From the NCBI GenBank assembly GCA_030591745.1, contig JAUVAM010000060.1, positions 1 through 10,279 on the forward strand: 10,279 nt of DNA, written 5' to 3'. Within the stretch, counting starts at the first letter, position 1, and each line of letters starts with the position of its first letter. Positions 1 to 5,665 of this stretch are shown here, one piece after another. Below the pieces are notes generated by a model, which was not told the origin of the DNA, searched no databases, and saw nothing but the letters and a program-made list of their open reading frames with translations. Both the position numbers and the translations under genes were made by a program. The stretch comes from Deltaproteobacteria bacterium (lineage in GTDB: Bacteria > Myxococcota > B64-G9).

Positions 1-334
1 GGCTCGGATCCACAAAGCCCCCAACCTTGGGCAAGGTCTTGACTTCCGGAGGAAAATCATCAAAACGGCTTACCGCGACGACTCGCTTTCCATGGCCCAA
101 GGCAAAAACCATCTCGGTCAGGTTGGGCGCCAAAGAAACAATACGCTCGGGCGCTCCAGCAAGCCTGGCCGTCCCCAACCAACCCAGGGGAGCCTCGGCT
201 TCCCCTGCCCCAGCCGAAGACATTAACCCAAAACAAACAAGGACATACACGGGTGCCAGGCACTTCGCAAGATTCCTCATCGATCGACCATGCGTAGGTG
301 CCAGGCGCTTCGTAAGACTCTTTGGACCTCTCAT
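1..334 (-). CDS. btuF: BtuF-like periplasmic cobalamin-binding protein (partial, C-terminus beyond left edge)
   Basis: Substrate-binding protein of a BtuCDF-type ABC importer, expected to take cobalamin in the periplasm and hand it to the inner-membrane permease. The visible N-terminal part has a signal peptide with a hydrophobic core (LAPVYVLVCFGLMSSAGA). The family signature follows: RIVSLAPNLTEMVFALG, then VVAVSRFDDFPPEV, then LPKVGGFVDPS, as in BtuF/FhuD/TroA-type proteins. The reading frame is open to base 1, so the protein is cut by the window. I chose the ATG at 334 because it overlaps the stop of the upstream lipoprotein gene as ATGA, the usual layout for translational coupling. An in-frame ATG at 280 gives a more conventional, shorter signal peptide, and neither start has a clear Shine-Dalgarno sequence. 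The 54 bases between the two starts are an imperfect duplication. The cobalamin assignment rests on the riboswitch and btuB upstream; from this fragment alone an iron-siderophore binder would also fit. Confidence 0.85.
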   Translation of the reverse strand, partial: MRGPKSLTKRLAPTHGRSMRNLAKCLAPVYVLVCFGLMSSAGAGEAEAPLGWLGTARLAGAPERIVSLAPNLTEMVFALGHGKRVVAVSRFDDFPPEVKTLPKVGGFVDPS

Positions 335-344
335 CTATCGACCA
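252..344 (-). repeat. Imperfect tandem duplication over the start of btuF
   Basis: Two similar blocks lie at 252-290 (39 bases) and 297-344 (48 bases). On the minus strand each begins TGGTCGAT, continues GATGAG, and ends in a 23-base block (ending CCTGGCACC) that differs at only three positions. The upstream copy carries nine extra bases, so frame is kept. Each copy has an ATG at the same place (334 and 280), so the duplication has produced two candidate start codons for btuF and an 18-residue N-terminal extension. Confidence 0.75.
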
Positions 345-1419
345 GCAGCAGGCTGGTGGGCCCGTCTCCTACGAGGACTCGTGTGATATCCTGCGCTTCG
401 CTGTCAAACCAGGCGATCTGGTCGCTGCCGAAACAGGCCGCCATGACCTGGCCTCGGGCGTCGCATTGCACGTCGGCAATGAAGTTGTAAAGACCCTCCT
501 CGTAGTTGCTCGGGCAAAGGAGCAGCGGGTCTAATACCGTTGTGTTTGCGGGATTGTAACGAAGCAATTGCCCCTCCAGGCTGTCGCCTGCCCAGAGGAT
601 GCCCTGCGAATCGAAGGCCATCTTGCCCGGCGCGCCGCCTATGGCCACGCTGCCCAATAAATCGCCCCGATCGAGCGAAATGCGCTCCAGGGTCCCGCTG
701 CCGTCGTAAAAAGACGCACAGGAAATCCAAGCCTCCTGGCCTCCAGGCGCGGCGGCGATGGAAACGGGATTGAGGCTGGGCAGGGCCTGCAAGCGATCCT
801 GGGTCCAGGCGGCCAAATCGACCACCAGCAAGTGGCCGGGTCCTGCGGCGTAGTAATCTGCCCCCAGGTTGGTCAGGGTAACAAAGGCCCGATGCCCACT
901 GACCAAGACCCCCTGTGGCCTGGCAAAGCCCGGCGTCCCCGGATCGTCGGGTGATAATTCCGCCCCAGCCGGCATGTCCATCCGCTCCACCACGACCTGG
1001 CCGTCCATGGCTGCCTCGGGATTCACCCGCAGCAACTCATTGGATTGAAAGCAGGTCACCACCAGGGCGCCCTCGCCGTCCTCGGCCATCCAGAAAGGAC
1101 TGCACCCCTCCCCCAGGCCGTACTCCCGCAGGGTCTGCCAGGTCTCCGGATCGAGAACCTGCAGGCTGTTGGAAGTCGAGTTGAGCACGAGTATCTCAGA
1201 ACCCCAGGCCATGATCTGATTGGGCGCCTGCCCCAAAGAAGCCACCCCCAGGCTGACCGTGGCTTCAGCGTCATTCCCTATCAAGCTGAGGTCCTCGCCC
1301 AGGCTATTGACCACCACGGCCTTGATCTCCGCCAAGGGATCCTCCGTGCCGGATCCACAAGCCAGGAACAAGAATCCCAAAAACAAACAAGCGCCAAAGG
1401 CCAAAATGTTCTTTTTCAT
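331..1419 (-). CDS. Beta-propeller (YncE/NHL-like) lipoprotein, candidate cobalamin-capture protein
   Basis: A 362-residue lipoprotein of repeated beta-propeller blades. The N-terminus has two lysines, a hydrophobic stretch and a lipobox-like end FLAC with Cys21 as the lipidation site. Residue +2 is Gly, so there is no Asp inner-membrane retention signal and outer-membrane sorting is likely. Blade-like units of the form 'P..I....G.ILVLNS..NSLQVLDPE' recur near residues 65-92, 105-133, 168-200, 220-247, 262-288 and 313-338, giving six visible units with seven plausible. Eight cysteines are present. A Shine-Dalgarno GGAGG lies inside the end of btuB, four bases separate the two genes, and the stop overlaps btuF, so it is the middle cistron of the B12 operon. 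Bacteroides BtuG is also a YncE-type propeller lipoprotein working with BtuB and binds B12 very tightly. An equivalent role here is inference from fold class and position. A generic propeller lipoprotein of unknown ligand is the alternative. Confidence 0.85.
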   Translation of the reverse strand: MKKNILAFGACLFLGFLFLACGSGTEDPLAEIKAVVVNSLGEDLSLIGNDAEATVSLGVASLGQAPNQIMAWGSEILVLNSTSNSLQVLDPETWQTLREYGLGEGCSPFWMAEDGEGALVVTCFQSNELLRVNPEAAMDGQVVVERMDMPAGAELSPDDPGTPGFARPQGVLVSGHRAFVTLTNLGADYYAAGPGHLLVVDLAAWTQDRLQALPSLNPVSIAAAPGGQEAWISCASFYDGSGTLERISLDRGDLLGSVAIGGAPGKMAFDSQGILWAGDSLEGQLLRYNPANTTVLDPLLLCPSNYEEGLYNFIADVQCDARGQVMAACFGSDQIAWFDSEAQDITRVLVGDGPTSLLLVDR

Positions 1420-1423
1420 CGCT

Positions 1424-3367
1424 TTATATCCTCCAGGATAAAGTTAAAAATACACCCAAGCCAGGCAAGGGAAGCCCCCGCACGTCCTGAATACGATCAT
1501 TGAGAAGATTGAGTCCCTGCAAAGCCAATTGAAATCCGTCAAGCTTCAAACCCGCGGTAACATCCAAAAGCAAGCGCGCTCTGAGTTCCTTGGTGTTGGC
1601 TGCATTGATGAAATTGGTCCCAACCCAATGCAGGCCCCCGCGGGCAAACCAACGGCCCAGATCCCAGCTGGTCCAGATCCCGGCACTGTGGGCCGGACGA
1701 CCGGGCAGGGCGTTTCCCTCCCGGTTGGGCAAGCCCGAACGATCAACACTGTACAAAAAACTATACTGAGCCCCGAGGCCGAGCTGCTCGCTCAGGCTGA
1801 ACTTCGCCTCCAGCTCGACTCCCGCCAGATCCGCCGCACCCACATTCAGGGGTCTGTATCGAAAATTGGCCCCGGGCTCGAAAACAATGAGCTCTTCGTG
1901 ACGAGAGTAAAAACCGGTCAATCGCAATTTGAGGCGGTCTTGTTTTTCCCAGGCCACCGAGGCATCCGCGCTCCAGGCCTTTTCGACCTCAAGCTCCGGA
2001 TTGCCCACCGCATAGCCCGCCTCCATGTAAAGCTCGGAAAAAGAAGGCACCCGATAAGCTCGCGCCAGGTTCAAGCGGAGACAAAAACCATCACCCAATC
2101 GCCAGCGCAGCCCCAGAGATGGCGCCCACTGCAATCCGTCCCGCTCGAAGGCCTCAAGGCGCATGGCCATGCTCAAGGCCAAGCGGCCGTCAAGCCAGGG
2201 TTCCCACTCGGCCGCACTCGAGCCGGCCAGGCTCATCCGACCCGGATCGCCAAAGCGTGCATCCCAAAGCCCCTCGTGGCGCCCCTCGAGCCTTGTGCTA
2301 AAAAGCCAAGAATCCAAGGGAGCCCAGCGATAACGCGCCTGTACCCCTGCGCTCTTTTCTTCCTGCTCCTGATGAATCGGTACGCCGGTTAAATCCCCCA
2401 GGGGATCATTAAAGCGCCTGCTGTCCACCTGCAAATCCGCGGCAATCTCCAGCGACCCGGGCCCCAGGGGCGCAGTCAGGCTCAGGCTGCTCAGGCTGCC
2501 CAGGCCCTGCTCCCGCGCCTCGCGGGAAGTGAAACCCAGCATGCCGGCCACGCCACGATCGTGTGCATGAACCGTCTGCATCAAACGCAGCCGGAATCCT
2601 CGGCCCAAAGGCTTGTCGATTTTCAGCAGCAGGCCGAGGCGTCGCGCATCGTTATTCTCTCGCAACCTTTCCTGGTCATCGAAGGGATTGTGTGGCGTAC
2701 CGCCATCGTCCGGGAAAGTGAAGTCTCCTGCCGTACTCAAACCGGACATCAGCAGCATCACCTTAGCGCCACCCGCGGACCACGCAGCACCCCCGGCCCC
2801 TGACCAGGTTCCAAAAGAACCCGCACTCAAGCGCGCAAACCAACCCGCTTTGCCCAAGGCCCTGGTCCTCAGATCCACCCGGCCCCCCAGGGCCCCGGAG
2901 CCCCCGCCCACCGAGGCCGCACCGCGCAGGATCTCAACCCGATCCAAAAAATCCACCGGCAGAAAAGACAGATCTACCCCCGCGCCCATCCCATCCGGCA
3001 AAGGCATTCCGTCGAGCAGAATCCGCGTTTGGTGCCCGGCCGCGCCCCGCAAGCCCAGCGTAAAGGGTTGACCGAGGCCGCCCAACTCACGCACGCGCAC
3101 AGCCGGGGCCATGCGGGCCAGATCACTCAAGGCATGCAACCCGGGACCCAGGTCCTCCGGTCGAATCACGACAAGCCCGGCCGTGGGCCTGAGCGCGTCC
3201 TCCTCTATGCGCTTGGCTCGAATCTCGATTTGCTCTTGTACGATTTGCTCTTGTTCTGGGTTTTGATCGGATTCGGATGCTTCGGTCTCGGCCAATGCCT
3301 GCTGGCACAACAAGAGCGCGAGCACTTGGCCCAATAAAATACCACGCAAATTTTGAGAGAAAAGCAC
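1424..3367 (-). CDS. btuB: BtuB-type TonB-dependent outer-membrane receptor for cobalamin
   Basis: A 647-residue outer-membrane transporter, close to the family's usual 600-700. It uses TonB/proton-motive energy to bring cobalamin into the periplasm. A signal peptide ends near ALA-26. A short acidic and Gln-rich stretch and a possible TonB box around QIEIRAKRI (about 46-54) follow. The plug domain covers about 60-170, with LGLRGAAGHQTRILLDGMPL and RVEILRGAASVGGGSGALGG. The remainder is a beta-barrel of alternating amphipathic strands, containing the typical barrel motif YRVPSFSELY near 438-447 and a short C-terminal strand LTLSWRI. The start is a GTG at 3367, about 10 bases after a strong AAGGAGG; no ATG fits. 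The cobalamin riboswitch directly upstream supports B12 as substrate and shows repression when B12 is plentiful. It is the first gene of the operon. Confidence 0.92.
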   Translation of the reverse strand: MLFSQNLRGILLGQVLALLLCQQALAETEASESDQNPEQEQIVQEQIEIRAKRIEEDALRPTAGLVVIRPEDLGPGLHALSDLARMAPAVRVRELGGLGQPFTLGLRGAAGHQTRILLDGMPLPDGMGAGVDLSFLPVDFLDRVEILRGAASVGGGSGALGGRVDLRTRALGKAGWFARLSAGSFGTWSGAGGAAWSAGGAKVMLLMSGLSTAGDFTFPDDGGTPHNPFDDQERLRENNDARRLGLLLKIDKPLGRGFRLRLMQTVHAHDRGVAGMLGFTSREAREQGLGSLSSLSLTAPLGPGSLEIAADLQVDSRRFNDPLGDLTGVPIHQEQEEKSAGVQARYRWAPLDSWLFSTRLEGRHEGLWDARFGDPGRMSLAGSSAAEWEPWLDGRLALSMAMRLEAFERDGLQWAPSLGLRWRLGDGFCLRLNLARAYRVPSFSELYMEAGYAVGNPELEVEKAWSADASVAWEKQDRLKLRLTGFYSRHEELIVFEPGANFRYRPLNVGAADLAGVELEAKFSLSEQLGLGAQYSFLYSVDRSGLPNREGNALPGRPAHSAGIWTSWDLGRWFARGGLHWVGTNFINAANTKELRARLLLDVTAGLKLDGFQLALQGLNLLNDRIQDVRGLPLPGLGVFLTLSWRI

Positions 3368-3376
3368 CAGCGCAAC

Positions 3377-3396
3377 GCCTCCTTAACCCGAGGGGC
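3377..3396 (-). promoter_or_regulatory. btuB ribosome-binding site within a small potential hairpin
   Basis: On the transcript the Shine-Dalgarno AAGGAGG lies about 10 bases before the GTG start. A preceding GCCCCUC can pair with GGAGGC across the loop (three pairs, one C-A mismatch, then a C-G and a U-G pair). No stem followed by a U-tract lies between the riboswitch and the start, so sequestering this site is the most likely way the riboswitch acts. The pairing is modest and the mechanism is inferred. Confidence 0.45.
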
Positions 3397-3408
3397 AAAG
3401 CAATTCGC

Positions 3409-3581
3409 GCGGCTGGACAGGTCTCCTGGCTTACGGGTTCAGGATGAAAGATCACCCAACGTTTTGGACCGGCCTTCCCCGGGTATTTCCCGAGTGGCCT
3501 CAAACTGCTTGGCCGCAAAACTTCCCGTTTACAGTGGCGGGACCGCACCGGGTTCTCACCGGTTTCCCTGGGCCCAGACGC
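3409..3581 (-). promoter_or_regulatory. Cobalamin (B12) riboswitch controlling the btuB operon
   Basis: A 5' leader aptamer that binds adenosyl- or other cobalamins and turns off downstream expression. On the minus strand the 5' conserved core reads GGGAAACCGGTGAGAACCCGG (bases split about 3547-3567). The invariant GCCACTGTAA follows at about 3529-3538. The B12 box AAGCCAGGAGACCTGT lies at 3419-3434. The outer P1 helix can be drawn between GCG.CUGG..CCAGG at 3567-3581 and CCUGUCCAGCCGC at 3409-3421. These are all hallmarks of the Rfam cobalamin class. The 3' end is about 42 bases from the btuB start, which suits translational control. Confidence 0.95.
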
Positions 3582-3586
3582 AACAC

Positions 3587-3617
3587 ATATCTGTGCATGA
3601 GTGCCATCGACTGTCAA
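3587..3617 (-). promoter_or_regulatory. Putative sigma70 promoter of the btuB operon
   Basis: A perfect -35 hexamer TTGACA lies at 3612-3617 on the minus strand. About 17-20 bases downstream is ACAGATATG, a weak -10 region. The predicted transcription start, near 3581, coincides with the 5' edge of the riboswitch P1 helix, which supports the placement. The -10 match is poor, so confidence is moderate. Confidence 0.5.
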
Positions 3618-3746
3618 CAAGGTATTTCTAGATGTCAGCAGAAATGCATCAGGAATGAGCAAGCTTAAGGGTCGATATAATCGATATCCCAGCAAAGGCA
3701 CCAAGTCTGCGGTGTCGCTTTTTGTTTATCATTCCGGGACTTGAAC

Positions 3747-3769
3747 GCCTCCCCCAGGCGGGTGGGGGC
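3747..3769 (-). repeat. GC-rich palindromic (REP-like) repeat, 3' side of the DUF559 remnant
   Basis: On the minus strand it reads GCCCCCACCCG, then CCTG, then GGGGGAGG-like sequence. This resembles the larger repeat at 4212-4262 but lies in the opposite orientation. It overlaps the end of the DUF559 coding remnant. The similarity is clear by eye, though low-complexity C/G runs limit its weight. Confidence 0.45.
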
Positions 3770-3896
3770 GTCCAGCGCATTCGCAACAGCCTGCACCACC
3801 GCTTCGGTCTCAGTCAGCACCTGATGGTTCCAGAATCGCATAACCCCAAATCCCTGCTCTTGATCGCCGAGCGTCATAGTCTGATTGCTCGGCGTG

Positions 3897-3950
3897 TTGG
3901 AGGCCCTTTTTCCTAGGGCCTTCTATGCTGCGCGCCTTGGGCGCGCAGTG
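3897..3950. repeat. 54-base double-hairpin insert inside the DUF559 remnant
   Basis: Two adjacent palindromes: stem AGGCCCT/AGGGCCT at 3901-3907 and 3915-3921, and stem CTGCGCGCC/GGCGCGCAG at 3928-3936 and 3940-3948 (9 base pairs, three-base loop). The unit interrupts the family sequence between GGQH and AEQSDYDARR. It is flanked by near-identical hexamers CAGCAC and CAACAC on the coding strand, as a short target duplication would leave. Its length of 18 codons keeps frame. It behaves like a small palindromic insertion element; no encoded transposase is visible. Confidence 0.6.
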
Positions 3951-4211
3951 CTGACCGCCGTCGACCTCGATCACCAATTTTTTCTCCAAACAAACGAAGT
4001 CGACGATGTAGTCACCCAGCGGTTGCTGCCGACGGAACTTCAGGCCGAACATTTGTCGTCGGCGAAGCTTTGCCCACAGGACTCGCTCGGCGTCGGTCAT
4101 GTTCTTGCGTAACTGGCGTGCTCGTTGGGTGCTCATCATCTTCCTTATCTGCAGGCATGAGGGACTGGTTCGTCCAAAACCCATCCAACAACCGCAGGGA
4201 TGCTTCGTTAC

Positions 4212-4262
4212 GGCCCCCCCACCCGGACCTTCGGTCCGTCCTTCCCCGCACGGGGGAGGAAA
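4212..4262 (+). repeat. REP-like extragenic palindrome with two hairpins
   Basis: A run GCCCCCCCACC leads into a stem CGGACC/GGTCCG around a TTC loop (4224-4238). A second stem follows, CCTTCCCCG/CGGGGGAGG (about 4240-4258) around CA. This layout is typical of extragenic palindromic repeats in GC-rich bacteria and of those often seen beside DUF559 genes. It lies in inverted orientation to the repeat at 3747-3769, so the pair brackets the DUF559 remnant. Confidence 0.6.
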
Positions 4263-4312
4263 GAGTGCGGTGCAACCCGATGATAGTCAGAAATCGCTAC
4301 AGCGTGGATCGC

Positions 4313-4359
4313 TTTTAAAAACCGGTGCCCTCCTCTTCTGACCCAAGGAGGGCACCGGT
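4313..4359 (-). terminator. Strong Rho-independent terminator of the comEA-like operon
   Basis: A perfect 14-base inverted repeat, ACCGGTGCCCTCCT at 4321-4334 and AGGAGGGCACCGGT at 4346-4359, encloses an 11-base loop. On the minus strand the stem is followed at once by TTTTAAAAGC. It begins 23 bases after the stop of the helix-hairpin-helix gene. On the plus strand no T-tract follows directly, so action is predicted on the minus strand only. Confidence 0.88.
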
Positions 4360-4382
4360 CGGCCACGCCTTTTTCCGGGAAC

Positions 4383-4742
4383 TCAGCCCTTGCGGCGTCC
4401 CTTCTTTTTTCCTTTGTTCAGGCTCTTGATGGTGGTTTGTCCGTTCACCCGCAGATAGGGCTTCAGTTTTTGCAGCATGCGCTGGCCGATGCCGCGGACC
4501 TTGACCAGTTCATTAACGCTGCCAAAGGCTTTCTGCGAACGGGCCTGCACGATGGCCTGGGCCTTTTTGGCGCCGATACCCGGCAGGGCTTGCAGTTGTT
4601 TTGCCGAGGCCGTGTTCAAATTGACCACGCCGCTGACTTTGGCCGTCTCGGCCGCGAAAGCCGCCCCGCTGCCCAGGCCGATGCAGATCATCATCGCCAC
4701 CGTCAACATCGCCACCTTGCTCATCCATTCATTCCGTTTCAT
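4383..4742 (-). CDS. Exported ComEA-like helix-hairpin-helix DNA-binding protein
   Basis: A 119-residue protein with a Sec signal peptide (hydrophobic 8-25, cleavage near AFA-30) and a ComEA-type domain at about 39-98. The domain reads VNLNTASAKQLQALPGIGAKKAQAIV, followed by a second hairpin VRGIGQRMLQKLKPYL. Both GIG hairpins, which contact the DNA backbone in this family, are intact. The tail is strongly basic (KGKKKGRRKG). Location should be periplasmic or cell-surface, as for ComEA, which binds incoming double-stranded DNA during natural transformation. Many bacteria carry short ComEA-like proteins of unproven role, so a competence function is inference. The ATG overlaps the stop of the preceding small gene as ATGA and has AAGGAG about seven bases upstream, so the two are co-translated. 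A strong terminator ends the operon. Confidence 0.85.
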   Translation of the reverse strand: MKRNEWMSKVAMLTVAMMICIGLGSGAAFAAETAKVSGVVNLNTASAKQLQALPGIGAKKAQAIVQARSQKAFGSVNELVKVRGIGQRMLQKLKPYLRVNGQTTIKSLNKGKKKGRRKG

Positions 4743-4954
4743 GCCGCTTCTCCTTTCGATTCGTTTTCGGTTTCTTCGCGTGCCTTGTCGACGCGAATGT
4801 GAAGCCTGCCGTTGGTGGGCAGGGCATCAAGAAACACATTGTAAGAACCATCCCGGTTGGTAAAACACGCCCCCACCTTGACCCAGAAGGCCTTATCAAA
4901 GCCCTCCTTCTCGATGATTGTGTAGACGCTCATCATGCGACCATTTGCGGCCAT
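4739..4954 (-). CDS. Small conserved-looking protein of unknown function, co-operonic with the ComEA-like gene
   Basis: A 71-residue protein with no signal peptide and no membrane segment. Its core SVYTIIEKEGFDKAFWVKVG followed by ACFTNRDGSYNVFLDALP and NGRLHIRV looks like a compact beta-rich domain. The C-terminal 17 residues are charged. I recall similar small hypothetical proteins in deltaproteobacteria but know no function and could not search. The start at 4954 is fixed by a near-perfect AAAGGAGG about seven bases upstream; an in-frame extension to 5005 has no such site. Its stop overlaps the ComEA-like start by four bases, so it may act with that DNA-binding protein. That link is inferred from coupling alone. 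Confidence 0.8.
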   Translation of the reverse strand: MAANGRMMSVYTIIEKEGFDKAFWVKVGACFTNRDGSYNVFLDALPTNGRLHIRVDKAREETENESKGEAA

Positions 4955-5259
4955 GCAACACCTCCTTTCCGGTTGAATGCCCAAAGCGCGCGCGGACAAG
5001 CCCAAGAGAGTGCAACGTGTGTGCCAGTGTGGTTTGGTGTAGGACGTGCGGAATAAAAGTCAGGAATTACAAGGACTGGGGAAATTCGCTTGGGCGCTCG
5101 GAAATGATGGGTGTGTCCGGATTTCGGGCACGGGGTCCGATATGTGGGCTTAATCCCCTAGCCCCGCATCGCTTGGCGATGCGGGATAAAGGGTCCTACT
5201 TGGGTGGTGGTTGCTTGCTTTGTGTGGAGCTTGTGCTGCTTGTCCCTGTACTAGGACCC
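4955..5259. other. 305-base non-coding region with inverted repeats
   Basis: No convincing gene is seen on either strand; the longest frame here is Cys-rich and mostly antisense to flanking genes. The stretch holds the leader and presumably the promoter of the 71-residue gene, whose hexamers I could not place, plus a compact hairpin at 5163-5185 and one arm of a wider inverted repeat. It also lies downstream of the DUF3467 gene and may carry its termination signal. Confidence 0.6.
5163..5185. repeat. Perfect short hairpin CCCGCATCGC/GCGATGCGGG
   Basis: A 10-base perfect stem around a three-base TTG loop in the intergenic region. No T-tract follows on either strand, so it does not look like a standard intrinsic terminator. 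It could be a structured RNA element, part of a small repeat, or a protein-binding site. Confidence 0.7.
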
Positions 5260-5261
5260 TT
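5189..5261. repeat. 10-base inverted repeat enclosing a G/T-rich loop, at the end of the DUF3467 gene
   Basis: AAGGGTCCTA at 5189-5198 and TAGGACCCTT at 5252-5261 match perfectly, and the match extends to about 13 of 15 bases with two mismatches. The 53-base interior is G/T-rich on the plus strand. The right arm overlaps the DUF3467 stop codon. It could be a long stem-loop at the 3' end of that mRNA or a miniature element with terminal repeats. No target duplication is evident. Confidence 0.6.
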
Positions 5262-5565
5262 AATGCAGCATCCCCTCACCAGGGGCAGGACCGGAGATGT
5301 CGATTACGCCGAAACGTTTTTCGTATTTGGCCACGTTGTCTTTTAGGGCTTCTAAAAGACGCTTGGTGTGGCGTGGGCTGGTGATGACTCGGGCCCGCAC
5401 CTTGGCTTTTGGCTGCTGGGGCTGGACATAGATGAAATCCAGGGTGAACTCCGAATCTGTGTGGTTGACCATGGCCAAATTCGAATACAGGCCCTGGGCC
5501 ATCTCTTCGTCAAGCTGAATCTGGATGTTGACCTTCTTTTTGTCTTCGGGTTTCTTTTCACTCAT
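5260..5565 (-). CDS. DUF3467 family protein
   Basis: A 101-residue cytoplasmic protein with a charged N-terminus (SEKKPEDKKK) and the DUF3467 domain over about 12-85. The domain reads VNIQIQLDEEMAQGLYSNLA, then VNHTDSEFTLDFIYVQP, then KAKVRARVITSPRHTKRLLEALKDNVAKYE. Length and motif order fit the family, which is widespread and has no established biochemical role that I know of. No signal peptide or transmembrane segment is seen. The ATG at 5565 has a weak AAAGG about eight bases upstream. It is divergently arranged with the giant TPR gene, and both promoters lie in about 120 bases, so shared control is possible. Confidence 0.85.
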   Translation of the reverse strand: MSEKKPEDKKKVNIQIQLDEEMAQGLYSNLAMVNHTDSEFTLDFIYVQPQQPKAKVRARVITSPRHTKRLLEALKDNVAKYEKRFGVIDISGPAPGEGMLH

Positions 5566-5603
5566 GGTTTGGCCTTTCTGCGCTCGGGTTTCGCGCGCTC
5601 CCT

Positions 5604-5631
5604 ATTTTAAGAACGACTGATGCCAATGCAA
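5604..5631 (-). promoter_or_regulatory. Putative promoter of the DUF3467 gene
   Basis: On the minus strand TTGCAT (5626-5631), a 16-base spacer, and TAAAAT (5604-5609, five of six to consensus) give a predicted start near 5597, about 30 bases before the ATG. The -35 box overlaps or abuts the left end of the palindrome at 5632-5665. Confidence 0.5.
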
Positions 5632-5665
5632 GACCCCATGACAATTGACTTGGCCTCATGGGGTC
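5632..5665. promoter_or_regulatory. Operator-like perfect palindrome between divergent genes
   Basis: GACCCCATGA at 5632-5641 and TCATGGGGTC at 5656-5665 are perfect reverse complements, 14 bases apart. The spacer contains TTGACT, the -35 box proposed for the forward gene, and the left arm abuts the reverse -35 box. The geometry suits a dimeric repressor acting on both promoters. No regulator gene is visible in the window, so the binding protein is unknown. Confidence 0.55.

Larger units (their letters stand above)
3665..4136 (-). pseudogene. Degraded DUF559 endonuclease-like gene
   Basis: A remnant of a DUF559 protein, a small family with a PD-(D/E)XK/Vsr-like nuclease fold. The N-terminal part is well preserved from the ATG at 4136 (AAGGA just upstream): RQLRKNMTDAERVLWAKLRR, then KFRRQQPLGDYIVDFVCLE, then LVIEVDGGQH. 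Next comes an 18-residue insertion ending again in QH, after which the family sequence resumes as AEQSDYDARR. The frame then breaks: the expected GFGVMRFWNHQVLTETEAVV lies in another minus frame (about 3770-3865). A few codons seem lost at the junction. The original frame stops at 3810 and the restored one runs to a TAA at 3665. Two independent lesions make a functional full-length product unlikely. The gene has no evident tie to the B12 operon, and its flanking palindromes suggest an acquired or mobile history. Confidence 0.8.

Noticed and set aside
1529..2392. 287-codon open frame on the plus strand
   Set aside because: Antisense to the btuB barrel region, which has clear receptor motifs; no domain or ribosome-binding site supports it.
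3123..3704. 193-codon minus-strand frame across the riboswitch and the btuB start
   Set aside because: It overlaps the riboswitch and the btuB signal and plug region in another frame and shows no family motifs.
4955..5005. 17-codon N-terminal extension of the 71-residue gene
   Set aside because: The near-perfect Shine-Dalgarno site just before 4954 lies inside this extension and fixes the shorter start.
4918..5346. 142-codon Cys-containing plus-strand frame through the intergenic gap
   Set aside because: Both ends are antisense to supported genes, composition is irregular, and there is no ribosome-binding site or known motif.
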